Assembly (NCBI GenBank): GCA_003531345.1
Contig: DQGZ01000015.1
Coordinates: forward strand, 1-8,527
Length of the DNA stretch: 8,527 nucleotides
Source of the DNA: Alphaproteobacteria bacterium
GTDB lineage: Bacteria > Pseudomonadota > Alphaproteobacteria > Rickettsiales > UBA8987
Reading direction: 5' to 3'
The position numbers and the translations under genes are program-made. Position 1 is the first letter of the stretch, and every line of letters starts with the position of its first letter. This document shows positions 1 to 6,578 of the stretch, one piece after another. The notes below the pieces were generated by a model. That model searched no databases, was not told where the DNA came from, and saw only the letters and a list, made by a program, of their open reading frames with translations.

Positions 1-14
1 CGCTCTTCCGATCT
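1..14. other. Residual Illumina sequencing adapter
   Basis: The first 14 bases, CGCTCTTCCGATCT, are identical to the 3' end of the Illumina TruSeq read-1 adapter. Real sequence therefore starts at base 15. On the minus strand the adapter stays in frame with ppdK and would add the artificial residues E-I-G-R-A after residue 821. Those residues should be removed from any predicted protein. An exact 14-base match at the very edge of the contig is very unlikely by chance. Confidence 0.93.
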
Positions 15-2478
15 CCCCTTCAACATCCAGCACAGCGAAAGGGTCTTTCTCAAAAATGCCTTTATTAATGTACTCAGGAATGAATGAAGCCGAGTCATCA
101 CGAGAAATACCAAGCGTGGTTTGAGTTAAATCGTTTGTGCCAAAGCTGAAGAATTCTGCCTGCTCAGCAATTTTGTCCGCTACTAGTGCTGCACGTGGAA
201 GCTCAATCATTGTGCCAACCATATATTCAATTTTACTTTTTGTTTCAGCGAAAATTTTTTGTGCTGTTTCATCAACCAGCTTTTTCAAAAGTGAAAATTC
301 TTTCTGATTAAGCACAAGTGGAATCATTATTTCTGGGTAAACTTTCTTACCTGATTTCTGTACTTCTATCCCAGCTTCAAAAATTGCTTTAGCCTGCATT
401 TCATAAAGTTCGGGGTAGGTAACACCTAAACGGCACCCCCTATGACCTAACATTGGGTTTTCTTCGTGAAGCTCTTTAGTTCTAGATTTTACATTTTCAA
501 CAGTAACACCAGCCGCTTTCGCAACTATTGCGCAATCTTCATCTGTGTGAGGAATAAATTCATGCAAAGGTGGGTCAAGTAACCTTATTGTTACTGGTAA
601 CCCTTCCATGATATTAAAAATATCAATGAAATCTTTTTTCTGGAATGGAAGTAATTTGCTAATCGCTTTTTTGCGTCCGCTTAGGTCAGAAGCTACTATC
701 ATTTCACGGATAGCAGTAATGCGCTCAGCGTCAAAGAACATATGCTCTGTACGGCATAAGCCAATACCTTCTGCACCAAATTTACGAGCAACATTACAAT
801 CAAGTGGAGTTTCTGCATTTGTACGAACTTTTAATGTTCTTACCTCATCTGCCCATTTCATCAGCGTGTCAAAATCCTCCGATAATTCTGGGTCTATGGT
901 TTTAACTTTACCTAAAATTACTTCACCTGTTCCGCCATCAATTGTGATGATGTCACCAGCTTTAACTTCTTTTCCTGATGCGGTAAATTTTTGAGTTTTA
1001 TAGTCAATAACTACGGCGCCTGCACCTGAAACACAAGGCCTTCCCATGCCACGGGCAACTACTGCTGCGTGTGATGTCATGCCACCACGAGAAGTTAAAA
1101 TTCCACGAGCGGCATTCATGCCATGAATATCCTCTGGGGAAGTTTCTGCACGAACTAAAATTACATCCTCACCTTTACCCGCTAATTCCTCTGCCTCATC
1201 AGCGTTAAAAACAACTTTACCACAAGCCGCACCAGGTGATGCTGGCAAGCCTTTTGCTATTATAGTTTTTGGGGCTTTTGGGTCAATTGATGGGTGGAGT
1301 AATTTATCAAGCTCATCAGGGTTTATTCTAGAAATTGCTTCTTCTTTTGTGATAAGTTTTTCACCAACCATATCAACCGCAATTTTGATAGACGCTTTAG
1401 ACGTGCGCTTGCCATTTCTCGTCTGTAACATCCATAATTTATTATTTTCAACTGTGAACTCAATATCCTGCATATCGCGATAATGACCTTCAAGTTTTTT
1501 GTAGTTTTCAACTAATTGTTTGTAAACTTCTGGCATTGATTCTTCCATTGCTGGCAGTTCAGAATTTTGGCGTTGTTTACCAATGATGGTGATTTGTTGT
1601 GGAGTGCGGATACCAGCTACCACGTCTTCACCTTGTGCATTAATTAAATATTCACCGAAGAAAGTTTTTTCACCAGTGTTTGGGTCACGAGTGAATGCAA
1701 CACCAGTGGCAGATGTTTGCCCCATATTTCCAAACACCATTGACTGAACATTAACTGCAGTTCCCCAAGACTCAGGGATGTCATACATTTTGCGGTAAGT
1801 TATCGCCCTGTCATTCATCCATGATGAAAATACTGCTGAAACCGCACCCCATAATTGCTCTTTTACATCCTGCGGGAATGGTTTGCCGATTTCTTCTTTT
1901 ACTTTTGCCTTATAAGCTTCAACTATTTGCTTCAGATCATTAGCGTCAAGCTCTGTATCTAACAAAACGCCTTTATCTTGCTTTTTTAAATCCAAAATCT
2001 CTTCAAAGTGATAGTGATCAACATCAAGTACCACACCTGAATACATCTGGATAAATCTACGATATGAGTCATAAGCGAAGCGTTCATTGCCGCTTTTTTC
2101 AGTTAAACCTTTTACGGTTTCATCATTTAAACCTAAGTTTAAAATTGTATCCATCATTCCTGGCATTGAAGCACGAGCGCCAGAGCGAACTGATACTAAA
2201 AGCGGATTTTGCTTATCGCCAAATTTTTTGCCTATTATCTTCTCAATATTAGCAACCGCTTCATTAACCTGACCTTCAAGATTTTCAGGGTAATTACGGT
2301 TATTTTCATAATAGCTTGTGCAAACCTCAGTTGTAATGGTAAATCCTGGCGGCACTGGCAAACCAACCAAGCACATTTCAGCAAGGTTGGCACCCTTGCC
2401 ACCCAAAAGATTCTTCATTGAACCATCACCTTCTGCGGCTCCATTACCGAATTTATATACAAGTTTTTGCGCTGCCAT
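15..2478 (-). CDS. ppdK: Pyruvate, phosphate dikinase, C-terminus missing
   Basis: Reversibly converts pyruvate, ATP and phosphate to PEP, AMP and pyrophosphate; cytoplasmic. The frame is open from the ATG at 2478 for 821 codons before it meets the adapter. Visible parts: N-terminal nucleotide-binding domain with GGKGANLAEM (residues 26-35) and SVRSGARASMPGMMD (96-110); MQDIEF (336-341); the swivelling phosphohistidine domain with GGMTSHAAVVARGMG, catalytic His470; and the PEP-binding barrel with Arg576 (CRTEHMFF), Arg632 (TIRLLDPPLHEF), Glu759 (MIELPRAA) and Asp783 (FGTNDLTQ). These sit at a steady offset of 14-15 from the known residues of the Clostridium symbiosum enzyme. The family is usually about 870-890 residues, so 50-60 are missing, including the catalytic Cys of the CGEHGG motif. 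The start MAAQKLVYKFG matches the family N-terminus, but no clear Shine-Dalgarno precedes it. The gene is divergent from rnd. Confidence 0.96.
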
Positions 2479-2556
2479 TTTGATTAAAAATTTCAGTTGT
2501 AATTAGCTTCCGAATTGCTTTTAGCCATTTTAGTAACTTTTTCAAGTCAAAAAACA

Positions 2557-2562
2557 ATTATA
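2557..2562 (-). promoter_or_regulatory. Possible -10 box for ppdK
   Basis: On the minus strand these bases read TATAAT, a perfect sigma-70 -10 hexamer, about 80 bases upstream of the ppdK start. No convincing -35 lies at the expected distance (the hexamer 17 bases upstream is AATAGG). In an AT-rich gap such a match can arise by chance, so this is only a candidate. Confidence 0.25.
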
Positions 2563-2636
2563 GATCCTTAATGTTTGTGCCTATTTTTTGTATAACTCAT
2601 ATGGAAATAGCTGACGAATTTATATTGCGAATAAAA

Positions 2637-2740
2637 CCACATGGCTTGCCTTGTGGGTGTAGCGCTCCTGAAGCCGACGAGCTTCAGGCAACTTTGTTGT
2701 AATAAGTGATACCCCACGGCTTGCCCCGTGGAGATTCACT
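2637..2740. repeat. GC-rich cluster of three hairpins, REP-like
   Basis: Three inverted repeats lie in a row in an otherwise AT-rich gap; 34 of the 56 bases from 2637 to 2692 are G or C. Hairpin 1 (2637-2656) pairs CCACA with TGTGG and GG with CC around a CTTG loop. Hairpin 2 (2667-2688) is a perfect 8-bp stem, CCTGAAGC/GCTTCAGG, with a 6-base loop, preceded by GTAG at 2659-2662. Hairpin 3 (2714-2731) pairs CCACGG with CCGTGG, and flanking AGTGAT (2705-2710) can pair with ATTCACT (2734-2740) with one bulge. Hairpins 1 and 3 share the core GGCTTGCC. The make-up suggests a dispersed palindromic element or the remains of a mobile element. No T-run follows any stem, so a terminator is unlikely. 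No reading frame is associated with it. Confidence 0.55.
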
Positions 2741-2771
2741 ATAAAAGTTAATTTTGGTAGATCTTTAACTA

Positions 2772-2845
2772 GTTTTTAGTTGAGAGTTGGCTATTCTGGA
2801 TTATGTGTGTGATTGAATCAACATCCAGAAAACCCAACTAAAAAC
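2772..2845 (+). promoter_or_regulatory. Long inverted repeat in the rnd leader
   Basis: A perfect 11-bp inverted repeat, GTTTTTAGTTG (2772-2782) and CAACTAAAAAC (2835-2845), encloses a second perfect 8-bp repeat, TTCTGGAT (2794-2801) and ATCCAGAA (2823-2830). The right arm ends 7 bases before the rnd ATG, where a ribosome would bind. Other pairings compete: GTTGG (2786-2790) with CCAAC (2834-2838), and AACTA (2767-2771) with TAGTT (2777-2781). A transcript starting upstream could fold over the translation start. Whether it regulates rnd, or is just a palindromic remnant, cannot be told from one copy. Confidence 0.45.
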
Positions 2846-2852
2846 AATACTG

Positions 2853-4004
2853 ATGCAAATAATTTCCACCAGCGCTAATCTGAATTATCATATTGCCAGA
2901 ATTTATGAATCAGATTCTAAATATGTTATTCTTGATACTGAATTTGTTCGAGAGCGCACTTACTATCCAACGGTCGGACTGATACAGGTAGGTTATGAGG
3001 GGGGGGAATTTATTTTAGACCCTGTGGAATATCGCTATGAGTATTCCGAATTTAAAAGAATGCTAGAAGACAAGGCAATAACTAAAGTGCTGCATGCTTG
3101 TGGGCAGGATGTGGAGATATTCTATTATAATTATGACATTTCACCAGTAAATCTGTTTGATACCCAGATAGCCGCAAAACTGCTTGGTTTTGGAGAGGCT
3201 GCATCTTTAAGCAAACTTACTGAAGCTTACCTTGACCTCAAACTTGATAAGACCGCCAGATATACTGACTGGTTAAAACGCCCATTGGAGCGTGAGCAGA
3301 TAGAATATGCACTTTCAGATGTTACCACATTGCGTGATGTATATTTACAATTGAAGCAAGAGCTGGAGCATAAAGGCAGATATAACTGGGCAGTTGAGGA
3401 GAGTGATAAATATGTGCAGTCAAAAAATTTTATTGTTGAGCCAGATGATGCTTGGAAGAGGCTTAAGGTAAAAGGCTCTGACCCAAAATATCTTTGTATG
3501 CTTAAAAGTTTAGCCCGCTGGCGTGAGATGACTGCCCAAGTTCAAAACCGCCCTAGAATGTGGGTTCTGAAAGATGATGCTATACAGGAAATAGCGACCA
3601 TCCGCCCAAAAACTCCAGAAGACCTAAAAGGTTTACGCTTCTTCCGTTTTGACGAAAAAATGGCGCATGAGATAATTGGTGTAGTGGATTATGCGTTAAA
3701 TGAAGAGACTGCGCCCAAGCTGGAAAACAAATTCTCTATACCAGATTCTATTGAACCAGTTATTGGTATGTTAAAAATTATTCTCAGGAATCAAAGTTAC
3801 AAGCATTATATAGCGGCATCAAGTATCGCAGACCTTGAAGACTTAAAAGATATAGCCATGGGTAATTTAGCAAAATCAAAAGTGGCAGAAGGCTGGCGTT
3901 ATGAGATATTTGGTAAATTTGCTGAAAAACTGTTCAGATCCGAGCTGGCGCTTATTGTTGAAGGAAATAAAGTAGTTATGATAGAGCCGCAACTTGAGGG
4001 TTAA
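2853..4004 (+). CDS. rnd: Ribonuclease D (3'-5' exoribonuclease)
   Basis: RNase D removes nucleotides from RNA 3' ends, mainly during maturation of tRNA and other stable RNAs, using two metal ions; cytoplasmic. The 383-residue protein has the DEDD exonuclease domain first: motif I LDTEFVRERTYYPTVGLIQV (Asp28, Glu30), motif II VLHACGQDVEIFY (Asp86), and motif III EYALSDVTTLRDVY (Tyr152, Asp156, the DEDDy pattern). A nucleic-acid-binding HRDC domain follows at about 206-290, with LARWREMTAQVQNRPRMWVL a typical segment. Length is normal for the family. The start at MQIISTSANL fits the family N-terminus; no clear Shine-Dalgarno is present, and a large inverted repeat ends just upstream. It stands alone: ppdK is divergent and nuoC convergent. 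All catalytic residues are present, so it should be active. Confidence 0.95.
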   Translation: MQIISTSANLNYHIARIYESDSKYVILDTEFVRERTYYPTVGLIQVGYEGGEFILDPVEYRYEYSEFKRMLEDKAITKVLHACGQDVEIFYYNYDISPVNLFDTQIAAKLLGFGEAASLSKLTEAYLDLKLDKTARYTDWLKRPLEREQIEYALSDVTTLRDVYLQLKQELEHKGRYNWAVEESDKYVQSKNFIVEPDDAWKRLKVKGSDPKYLCMLKSLARWREMTAQVQNRPRMWVLKDDAIQEIATIRPKTPEDLKGLRFFRFDEKMAHEIIGVVDYALNEETAPKLENKFSIPDSIEPVIGMLKIILRNQSYKHYIAASSIADLEDLKDIAMGNLAKSKVAEGWRYEIFGKFAEKLFRSELALIVEGNKVVMIEPQLEG

Positions 4005-4044
4005 ATTGAATTGGAAATGCAAAAAACTAGGTCCCAATAATTGT

Positions 4045-4095
4045 ATAGGGTTATATATTCCTTTTTCCCTTGGGAAAAAACTGTAATAACTCTAT
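4045..4095 (+). terminator. Stem-loop between convergent rnd and nuoC, likely terminator
   Basis: ATAGGGTTAT (4045-4054) pairs with ATAACTCTAT (4086-4095) over 10 bp with one G-U. Inside it lies a perfect palindrome, TTTTTCCC (4062-4069) and GGGAAAAA (4072-4079). The two stems are nearly concentric. It begins 40 bases after the rnd stop, with moderately T-rich sequence (ATTTGCATTTGGTTCTT) following on the plus strand. There is no strong U-tract directly after the stem in either direction, so it is not a textbook intrinsic terminator. A further inverted repeat, AAATGCAAA (4015-4023) and TTTGCATTT (4095-4103), partly competes. The position between two converging genes supports a termination role for rnd and perhaps also nuoC. 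Confidence 0.4.
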
Positions 4096-4155
4096 TTGCA
4101 TTTGGTTCTTGTAAGCTAAATTATTTTGAAGAATTAATATGATGCACTGGCGTAC

Positions 4156-4761
4156 CTAACTAGTCTTTGCTTTTTCATCACCTGGCAGAACATAATCTGG
4201 GTTGCCTTCCCATGGTGAAAGATAATCAAAAGTACGAAATTCCTGATGGAGTTTTACTGGTTCATAAACCACTCTCTGCTTTTCCTCATCATACCTAGCT
4301 TCAACATAACCAGTAAGCGGGAAATCTTTGCGTTGCGGGTGACCTTCAAAACCATAATCAGTTAATATACGTCGCAGGTCTGGATGGTTTTTGAATTTAA
4401 CACCATACATATCCCACACTTCACGCTCGAGCCAGTTAGCGCTACCAAAAACGGAATTAACAGATGGCGCTGCAGTAAATGCATCAACCGATAATTTAAC
4501 CGTGATGCGTGCATTAAGTTTAAGTGAAAGAAGCTGGTACACAACTTCAAAGCGGTTATCTTTATTTGGGTAATCAACACCACAAACATCAACTAATTGA
4601 GCGAACTGGGTAGAGTTGTTATCACGCAGGAAGGTGAGCAGGCTTATTATATTATTCGCATCAGTATTTATAATTAACCTGTTATTATTTATTTCTGCAC
4701 CAAAAATTGTAGATTGTGACGCATTGCTTAAAATAAAATCTTTGAGTTCTTGTGTGTTCAT
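4156..4761 (-). CDS. nuoC: NADH-quinone oxidoreductase subunit C (30 kDa)
   Basis: Subunit of the peripheral arm of respiratory complex I. It carries no cofactor and helps build the hydrophilic connecting part near the quinone site, together with NuoB and NuoD. The 201-residue protein carries the 30-kDa subunit signature at 111-134: LEREVWDMYGVKFKNHPDLR followed by RILT. The conserved region continues with DYGFEGHPQRKDFPLTGY (135-152) and a C-terminal FRTFDYLSPWEG. The length is normal for an unfused NuoC; it is not a NuoCD fusion. The start MNTQELKDFIL is 58 bases after nuoB and has no good Shine-Dalgarno. It is the last gene of the nuoA-B-C block. nuoD, the usual next gene, is absent and rnd converges here instead. 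Confidence 0.96.
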   Translation of the reverse strand: MNTQELKDFILSNASQSTIFGAEINNNRLIINTDANNIISLLTFLRDNNSTQFAQLVDVCGVDYPNKDNRFEVVYQLLSLKLNARITVKLSVDAFTAAPSVNSVFGSANWLEREVWDMYGVKFKNHPDLRRILTDYGFEGHPQRKDFPLTGYVEARYDEEKQRVVYEPVKLHQEFRTFDYLSPWEGNPDYVLPGDEKAKTS

Positions 4762-4773
4762 ACTAAAATAATA

Positions 4774-4817
4774 AAGGTAATAGATGTAACAAAAGTAATA
4801 AAGGCCTTCATTACCTT
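4774..4817. repeat. Inverted repeat in the nuoB-nuoC spacer
   Basis: The 58-base gap between nuoB and nuoC is unusually long beside the 7-base nuoA-nuoB gap. It contains an 8-bp inverted repeat, AAGGTAAT (4774-4781) and ATTACCTT (4810-4817), a repeated AATAAAGG, and the small palindrome AAGGCCTT (4801-4808). It could form a weak stem that tunes nuoC expression or protects the mRNA. The arms are short and AT-rich, so chance is possible. Confidence 0.3.
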
Positions 4818-4819
4818 AA

Positions 4820-5425
4820 TCAACTATAAATAACTGCCCTTTGTTCATGGTCAGGTGGGGTTGGCGTATTCCTTGTTGACCTTACTATTACAGATTTTGT
4901 TCTTTTTATTTTATCCTGAAGTTTAAGCACTCCATATAGTAAAGCCTCTGCCGTTGGGGGGCAACCTGGAACATAAACATCCACTGGAACTATTCTATCG
5001 CAGCCACGAACCACTGAGTAGGAATAATGGTAATAACCACCGCCATTAGCGCATGAACCCATAGAGATAACATATCTCGGCTCACTCATCTGGTCATAAA
5101 CTTTTCTTAGTGCTGGCGCCATTTTATTGGTAAGAGTGCCCGCAACAATCATAACATCAGACTGGCGAGGTGAGGGGCGAAAAACTAAACCAAAACGGTC
5201 AAGATCATATCTCGAAGCAGCGGTTTGCATCATCTCAACCGCACAGCATGCCAAGCCAAAGGTCATAGGCCACAAACTGCCTGTTTGAGCCCAATTCAAT
5301 AACTTATCGAGACTTGCTATTACAAAGCCCCTATCCTGAATTTCGCTGGTTACTTTATTCAGCAGCTCATCCTGAGTAGCACCTTTTGCAATAAGGTCAG
5401 ACGGATTAATCAAATTTTTTGCCAT
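4820..5425 (-). CDS. nuoB: NADH-quinone oxidoreductase subunit B (N2 cluster subunit)
   Basis: Peripheral-arm subunit of complex I that binds Fe-S cluster N2, which hands electrons to quinone. With the start at 5425 the protein is 201 residues. The cluster ligands are all visible: adjacent Cys60-Cys61 in FGLACCAVEMM, Cys125 in SMGSCANGGGYYHYSY, and Cys155 in VPGCPPTAEALLYG. The conserved core runs from about residue 45 to 170; the C-terminal tail (KRTKSVIVRSTRN onward) is less conserved. A longer frame starts at 5467 and would overlap nuoA by 35 bases. I prefer MAKNLINPSD at 5425 because GGGAG lies 10 bases upstream, the extra 14 residues do not look like the family, and the nuoA stop is then 7 bases away. 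Probably translationally coupled to nuoA. Confidence 0.96.
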   Translation of the reverse strand: MAKNLINPSDLIAKGATQDELLNKVTSEIQDRGFVIASLDKLLNWAQTGSLWPMTFGLACCAVEMMQTAASRYDLDRFGLVFRPSPRQSDVMIVAGTLTNKMAPALRKVYDQMSEPRYVISMGSCANGGGYYHYSYSVVRGCDRIVPVDVYVPGCPPTAEALLYGVLKLQDKIKRTKSVIVRSTRNTPTPPDHEQRAVIYS

Positions 5426-5432
5426 AATATTA

Positions 5433-5798
5433 TTACTCCCACTCCAGTGCGCCCTTTTTCCATTCATAAATAAAGCCTATGGTCAACACACCAAGGAACA
5501 CTATCATACTCCAGAAACCAAAAATTCCAATCTCGTTTAAAGAAATAGCCCAAGGGAAAAGGAATGCTATTTCCAAATCAAATATGATAAATAATATAGC
5601 AACCAGATAAAACCTTACATCAAAGCGCCCACGTGCCTCCGAGAAGGCTTCAAAACCACACTCATACTGGGAGTTCTTTTCTGTATCAGGCTTTTTTAAT
5701 GAAACTATATAAGAAAGGGCTATAATCACCCCTGCAAGCAAAGTTGCAACAGCAAGAAACATTAAAACTGGCAGATATGTGTATAAATCCAAATCCAT
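5433..5798 (-). CDS. nuoA: NADH-quinone oxidoreductase subunit A
   Basis: Small membrane subunit of complex I at the junction between the membrane and peripheral arms, next to the quinone entry. The 121-residue protein has three predicted membrane helices, at about 9-32, 62-84 and 92-112. The first loop carries the conserved YECGFEAF (45-52), whose Cys lies near the quinone channel in this family. Helix 2 is the signature RFYLVAILFIIFDLEIAFLF, with acidic Asp74 and Glu76 in the FDLE motif. Length is normal. It is the first gene of the nuoA-B-C block and is divergent from chpT across an 80-base gap; no clear Shine-Dalgarno precedes its ATG. Confidence 0.96.
   Translation of the reverse strand: MDLDLYTYLPVLMFLAVATLLAGVIIALSYIVSLKKPDTEKNSQYECGFEAFSEARGRFDVRFYLVAILFIIFDLEIAFLFPWAISLNEIGIFGFWSMIVFLGVLTIGFIYEWKKGALEWE
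5436..5440 (-). promoter_or_regulatory. Ribosome binding site that decides the nuoB start
   Basis: On the minus strand these bases read GGGAG, 10 bases upstream of the ATG at 5425 and inside the last codons of nuoA. It is the clearest Shine-Dalgarno in the window. It favours the 201-residue NuoB over the longer 215-residue reading. Confidence 0.55.
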
Positions 5799-5878
5799 AC
5801 TTTATATATCAAAGATTGTGTGGGTAAATTAATTTTGCTTATGATAAAGTCAAGTTATTATATATATTTAAAGTTATT
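5799..5878. promoter_or_regulatory. Divergent promoter region between nuoA and chpT
   Basis: This 80-base, very AT-rich gap must serve both directions. For chpT (plus), TTGCTT (5835-5840) and TATATA (5859-5864) are 18 bases apart, which would put the start of transcription within about 10 bases of the ATG, giving an almost leaderless mRNA. For nuoA (minus), TTGACT (5853-5848) is a good -35, but the -10 at 17 bases is only AATTTA. The two -35 boxes lie within each other's spacers, so the promoters would compete. I see no CtrA-type TTAA-N7-TTAA site. All of this is by eye. Confidence 0.35.
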
Positions 5879-6550
5879 ATGACAGATCTAAAAAATGTTA
5901 TTGAGCCAAAAAGATTTGGTGAGTTACTATTAACTAGGTTCACCCATGATATAGCTGGTCCGATAAGTGCTGTTAGCAACGGAATAGACTTCCTTATGGA
6001 AAATAAGGACGCAGATGACCCAGCAAGCATTGACATAAAAAATCAGGCAGTTGATATAATTGAGGATAGCGCCAAACAGTCACTAGCACGCCTTCAGGCC
6101 TACAGAATGGCATATGGCGTGGTTTACAAAGCTGATGCTATAACTCACATTCCTGAAGTTACAGATATATTTAAAAAATATTTTTACAAATCACTTATAG
6201 AGATAAGGTGGAATTCCAGTGTGCCGAAGGAAATACCTGCTAATCAGAGGCAGGCTCTGGTTTGCCTTATATTAGTTTTGTCCAAAATACTTGTATATGG
6301 CGGAAAAATATCCGTAAGTTTTGCAGGTGAAAATAAAAATGAAATAATAGTTCGTGGCGTACATGAAAGGATCAAAGACCCATCCATTATAAGGTCAATA
6401 CTGGAAGATAATACTCAGCTTCAGCCAGACGTTGAAAATGTTATTCATTTCTATACCAGATCAGTTTGTGACTTCAGCAATGCAAAATTTACATTTTCTC
6501 TTGAGGAAAAAGAGAGCGAGAAACATCTGGAATTAAAGGTGGTTTTTTAG
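5879..6550 (+). CDS. chpT: ChpT-type histidine phosphotransferase
   Basis: ChpT proteins carry a phosphate from the hybrid kinase CckA to the response regulators CtrA and CpdR in Alphaproteobacteria, controlling cell cycle and often motility. The 223-residue protein begins with the dimerisation/phosphotransfer helix hairpin: LLTRFTHDIAGPISAVSNGI (residues 17-36), with His23 the likely phosphorylated residue. A second helix, IIEDSAKQSLARLQAYRMAY, ends in the family's typical RLQ-YR-A-G pattern. The rest (about 90-223) corresponds to the kinase-like fold that has lost ATP binding; I see no N, G1 or G2 box. Length is normal. The conserved GPISAVSNG stretch supports ChpT over a generic kinase. 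It is 28 bases upstream of the cheA-like gene, so it probably shares its transcript. The partner regulators are not in the window. Confidence 0.88.
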   Translation: MTDLKNVIEPKRFGELLLTRFTHDIAGPISAVSNGIDFLMENKDADDPASIDIKNQAVDIIEDSAKQSLARLQAYRMAYGVVYKADAITHIPEVTDIFKKYFYKSLIEIRWNSSVPKEIPANQRQALVCLILVLSKILVYGGKISVSFAGENKNEIIVRGVHERIKDPSIIRSILEDNTQLQPDVENVIHFYTRSVCDFSNAKFTFSLEEKESEKHLELKVVF

Positions 6551-6578
6551 ACATTGATAGCAAAGGCTTATAATAAAC

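Noticed and set aside
608..994. Plus-strand 128-codon open frame
   Set aside because: It lies wholly inside ppdK on the opposite strand, and its product resembles no family; the minus-strand frame is unmistakably PPDK.
2064..2506. Cluster of overlapping short plus-strand frames
   Set aside because: All lie antisense to the N-terminal part of ppdK and have no family-like features.
2479..2852. Hidden tRNA or small protein gene in the ppdK-rnd gap
   Set aside because: No cloverleaf with CCA end or conserved T-loop can be built, and no frame with a plausible start and ribosome site is visible; the structure is explained by simple hairpins.
5433..5467. A true 35-base overlap of nuoA and nuoB
   Set aside because: It exists only if the upstream nuoB ATG is used; the start at 5425 has the ribosome site and family support.
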